Assembly: GCA_965216885.1 (NCBI GenBank)
Contig: OZ244208.1
Span: 2,108,001-2,172,000 of the forward strand
Source of the DNA: CAYNJG01 sp965216885
Lineage (GTDB): Bacteria; Planctomycetota; Planctomycetia; Pirellulales; Pirellulaceae
Direction: 5' to 3'
Length of the DNA: 64,000 nt
Part shown: positions 62,323 to 64,000 of the stretch, in pieces
Numbering within the stretch: position 1 is the stretch's first letter
Layout of the letters: every line of letters begins with the position of its first letter
Notes under the pieces: model-generated
What the model was told of the DNA's origin: nothing
What the model saw: the letters and a program-made list of their open reading frames with translations, nothing else
The model's database searches: none
Made by a program: the position numbers and the translations under genes

Positions 62323-62376
62323 ATCAGTGCCGACGTAATCTGGTAAACTGGTTCGCGTTTCCTCACGACACAGAAT

Positions 62377-63468
62377 ATGAACAGTCCAACCGCATCCGAT
62401 TCCAGGTCGGAATCCAAATCGGAATCCGTTCCACGACTCTCGCCGTGGAAGCGACGGCTTTTTGCAGTCGCCTTTGGCGTGGTAGCCTCGTTCGCGATGC
62501 TGTTGTTGGCCGAATTGGGCGTGCGTATCTTTTGCCCGTTCGTGCAGTTGCAGGGTACGGCAAAGGAGCTGTATCGCTGGGACGAAGGCGGACCGGACTG
62601 GACTCCCGGGGCCAGCGGAATTTCTTTCGGAGCAGTCTGCAACATCGATGAGGTTGGCTGTCGGGTTGTCGGAACTCCGGATGCTCCAGAAAAATCGTGG
62701 CTGGTGCTGGGTGACTCGGTGGCTTTTGGTGTCGGCGTCGAGGGTCCCAAGACATTCTCCGGCGTCTATCAAACGCAGCATCCCGAGGTGCGAGTTCTGA
62801 ATTCGGGTGTCTGCGGTGCGGGAAGCAAGGATCAGCTGCGTGTCACGCGGCGAATGTTGAATTCTATCGACCCGCCTATCGATCGCATCAGCCTGTTCTA
62901 TGTGCTCAATGATATTGGCGACATCAAGTTCGAACAGGAAAAGCTCTCTGCGCAAGAGCGGCTGTTGCATCCGGAGAATCGTTCCGGCATCGTCATGAAG
63001 CTGGTGTCGCTGGTGCGGACACGTTCGAAACTGTATGTGATGGCGAAAGGGATTCTGACGGACCCTCCCACGAGATACTTCAACTGGGAATTGCAGAAGT
63101 ACCGCCAGTGGAATCCGGAGACGCCGGGCGACGTCGAGGGCATCGTCGAGATTGCTGAGCTGGCGGCGGAAAAGAACATTGCCTTCGACGTTTTTATTTT
63201 CCCTTATGTGGGGCAATATGCCTCCACGTTCGACGATGCGTGGTTGCCACAGGAACGAATTGGCGAGTACCTGCGATCGAATTCAATCAACGTCGTTGAT
63301 ACCCGATCGTGGTTTGAAGGCGACGACATGAAACGCAACTTTCTATTCGCCGACGGTTGCCACTTTTCCGAACGCGGGCACCAACTGGTTTGCGACATGG
63401 TCAGCCAGCAATTCATTGCTGCCGGCGATGCAAACAGTGAACCAACAAGCGAACCGGCCAGCGAGTAA
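62377..63468 (+). CDS. SGNH-hydrolase-like membrane-anchored protein
   Basis: A 363-residue protein with an N-terminal membrane anchor (LFAVAFGVVASFAMLLLAEL, about residues 28-47) and a SGNH fold: GDSVAFGVGV with S114 as the likely nucleophile, a NDIGD segment near 178, and D326 and H329 (DGCH) near the C-terminus. It is probably a lipase or acetyl-esterase of the cell envelope, as in alginate or polysaccharide acetylation systems. The substrate is unknown. Confidence 0.82.
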   Translation: MNSPTASDSRSESKSESVPRLSPWKRRLFAVAFGVVASFAMLLLAELGVRIFCPFVQLQGTAKELYRWDEGGPDWTPGASGISFGAVCNIDEVGCRVVGTPDAPEKSWLVLGDSVAFGVGVEGPKTFSGVYQTQHPEVRVLNSGVCGAGSKDQLRVTRRMLNSIDPPIDRISLFYVLNDIGDIKFEQEKLSAQERLLHPENRSGIVMKLVSLVRTRSKLYVMAKGILTDPPTRYFNWELQKYRQWNPETPGDVEGIVEIAELAAEKNIAFDVFIFPYVGQYASTFDDAWLPQERIGEYLRSNSINVVDTRSWFEGDDMKRNFLFADGCHFSERGHQLVCDMVSQQFIAAGDANSEPTSEPASE

Positions 63469-63641
63469 TTCACCGCTAACTGGGGCCCTTACAAGTCGCT
63501 TTCATAGACGCTTCATCGTCGCATTCACACTCGCCCACGGCGAATTCTGGCAAGATCCCCCTCTTTCGAGCGATATACTCTATGGTGAATATCCCGGAGT
63601 GGACCCGGGTGTGACGAAGGTAGCAATTGTGGGGTAAGCAT

Positions 63642-64000
63642 ATGCTGCGTATCAGTCTTGTTCTAGGATCTTTCTTTCTCGTTTCGTTGGCTCACGGGCA
63701 AACTCTCTCTCGCCCTTCTCGCGGATTTGTCAGCGACGAAACTTCTACCGTCCGCCGATCTGATCAGTCAAAGATCGATCGCATCTGTGAGGAAATTCGT
63801 AATCGCTCCGATGGTGAAATCATGGTGGCCGTCGTGCGAACCACGAACGGACAGAACCCTCGAGCGTACGCGACGAGGTTGTTCAATCGTTGGGGCATCG
63901 GCAACCGTTTGACCAATCGTGGTGTGCTGGTGTTTGCAGCCATGAATGATCGCAAGGCGGAGATCGTGCTGGGCGACGGAATCGACAGTGCGAAAGACGA
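63642..64000 (+). CDS. TPM-domain protein (N-terminal part)
   Basis: A truncated gene that runs off the window; 119 residues are seen. After a signal peptide (LRISLVLGSFFLVSLAHGQ) the TPM domain starts with IDRICEEIRNRSDGEIMVAVV and continues LFNRWGIGNRLTNRGVLVF and DRKAEIVLGDGID. TPM proteins (YgcG type) are membrane-associated and some act as phosphatases in envelope stress or photosystem II repair. A GTAAGCAT precedes the ATG, no strong ribosome site. Confidence 0.8.
   Translation, partial: MLRISLVLGSFFLVSLAHGQTLSRPSRGFVSDETSTVRRSDQSKIDRICEEIRNRSDGEIMVAVVRTTNGQNPRAYATRLFNRWGIGNRLTNRGVLVFAAMNDRKAEIVLGDGIDSAKD

Overview
The window comes from a planctomycete, most likely of the Pirellulaceae type. 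The evidence is a set of lineage-typical proteins: a DUF1559 prepilin-like protein, a BBP7-type outer-membrane protein, secreted proteins with the LExLExRxLL (LEPR-XLL-like) N-terminus, small membrane proteins starting with an FSIRSMLLFT-type segment, a sugar dehydrogenase fused to cytochrome c, and pre-peptidase C-terminal and dockerin modules on a secreted protease. Coding density is moderate and the DNA is GC-rich.

Region 1 (1-25.6 kb, all + strand) is an almost complete type VI secretion system (T6SS): tssK (3' end), tssL, a short tssM, an unknown small gene coupled to a FliA-like sigma factor, tssA, tssB, two tssC paralogues, tagJ/impE, tssE, tssF, tssG, clpV (tssH), hcp, vgrG, a double-FHA protein, PAAR, a DUF4123 effector chaperone and a large Rhs protein. 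The Rhs protein carries a Hint self-splicing-type domain and an AHH-type nuclease tip. No tssJ is seen, and TssM lacks the usual large periplasmic part.

Region 2 (25.6-28.6 kb, + strand) reads as an effector/immunity island: an ankyrin protein and a SUFU-domain protein (both candidate immunity proteins), a DUF2778/Tlde1-like L,D-transpeptidase-fold protein, a peptidoglycan-binding protein with an NlpC/P60-like (BPSL0067-like) domain, and a 114-aa barnase/RNase Sa-like ribonuclease. The ribonuclease has no immunity gene beside it. This island is the most novel part of the window. On the opposite strand follows a serine/threonine kinase with a degenerate receiver domain.

Region 3 (30-53.8 kb) holds planctomycete housekeeping and envelope genes: an exported protein of unknown function, a PQQ-type sugar dehydrogenase with three haem motifs, a BBP7 protein, a six-repeat DUF11 surface protein, sucCD (TCA cycle), a YcxB-like membrane protein, two TPR lipoproteins, a hydroxypyruvate isomerase-like gene coupled to a sodium:solute symporter, a MscS channel and a DUF1559 protein. 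Between 46.1 and 46.65 kb is a repeat region made of a 9-bp satellite and a large imperfect inverted repeat.

Region 4 (54-64 kb) has the RNase P RNA gene (rnpB), a metallophosphoesterase, a convergent vsr/dcm pair, an exported beta-barrel-like protein, a trypsin-like protease with four PPC domains and a dockerin, a SGNH-like protein, and the start of a TPM-domain protein that runs off the end.
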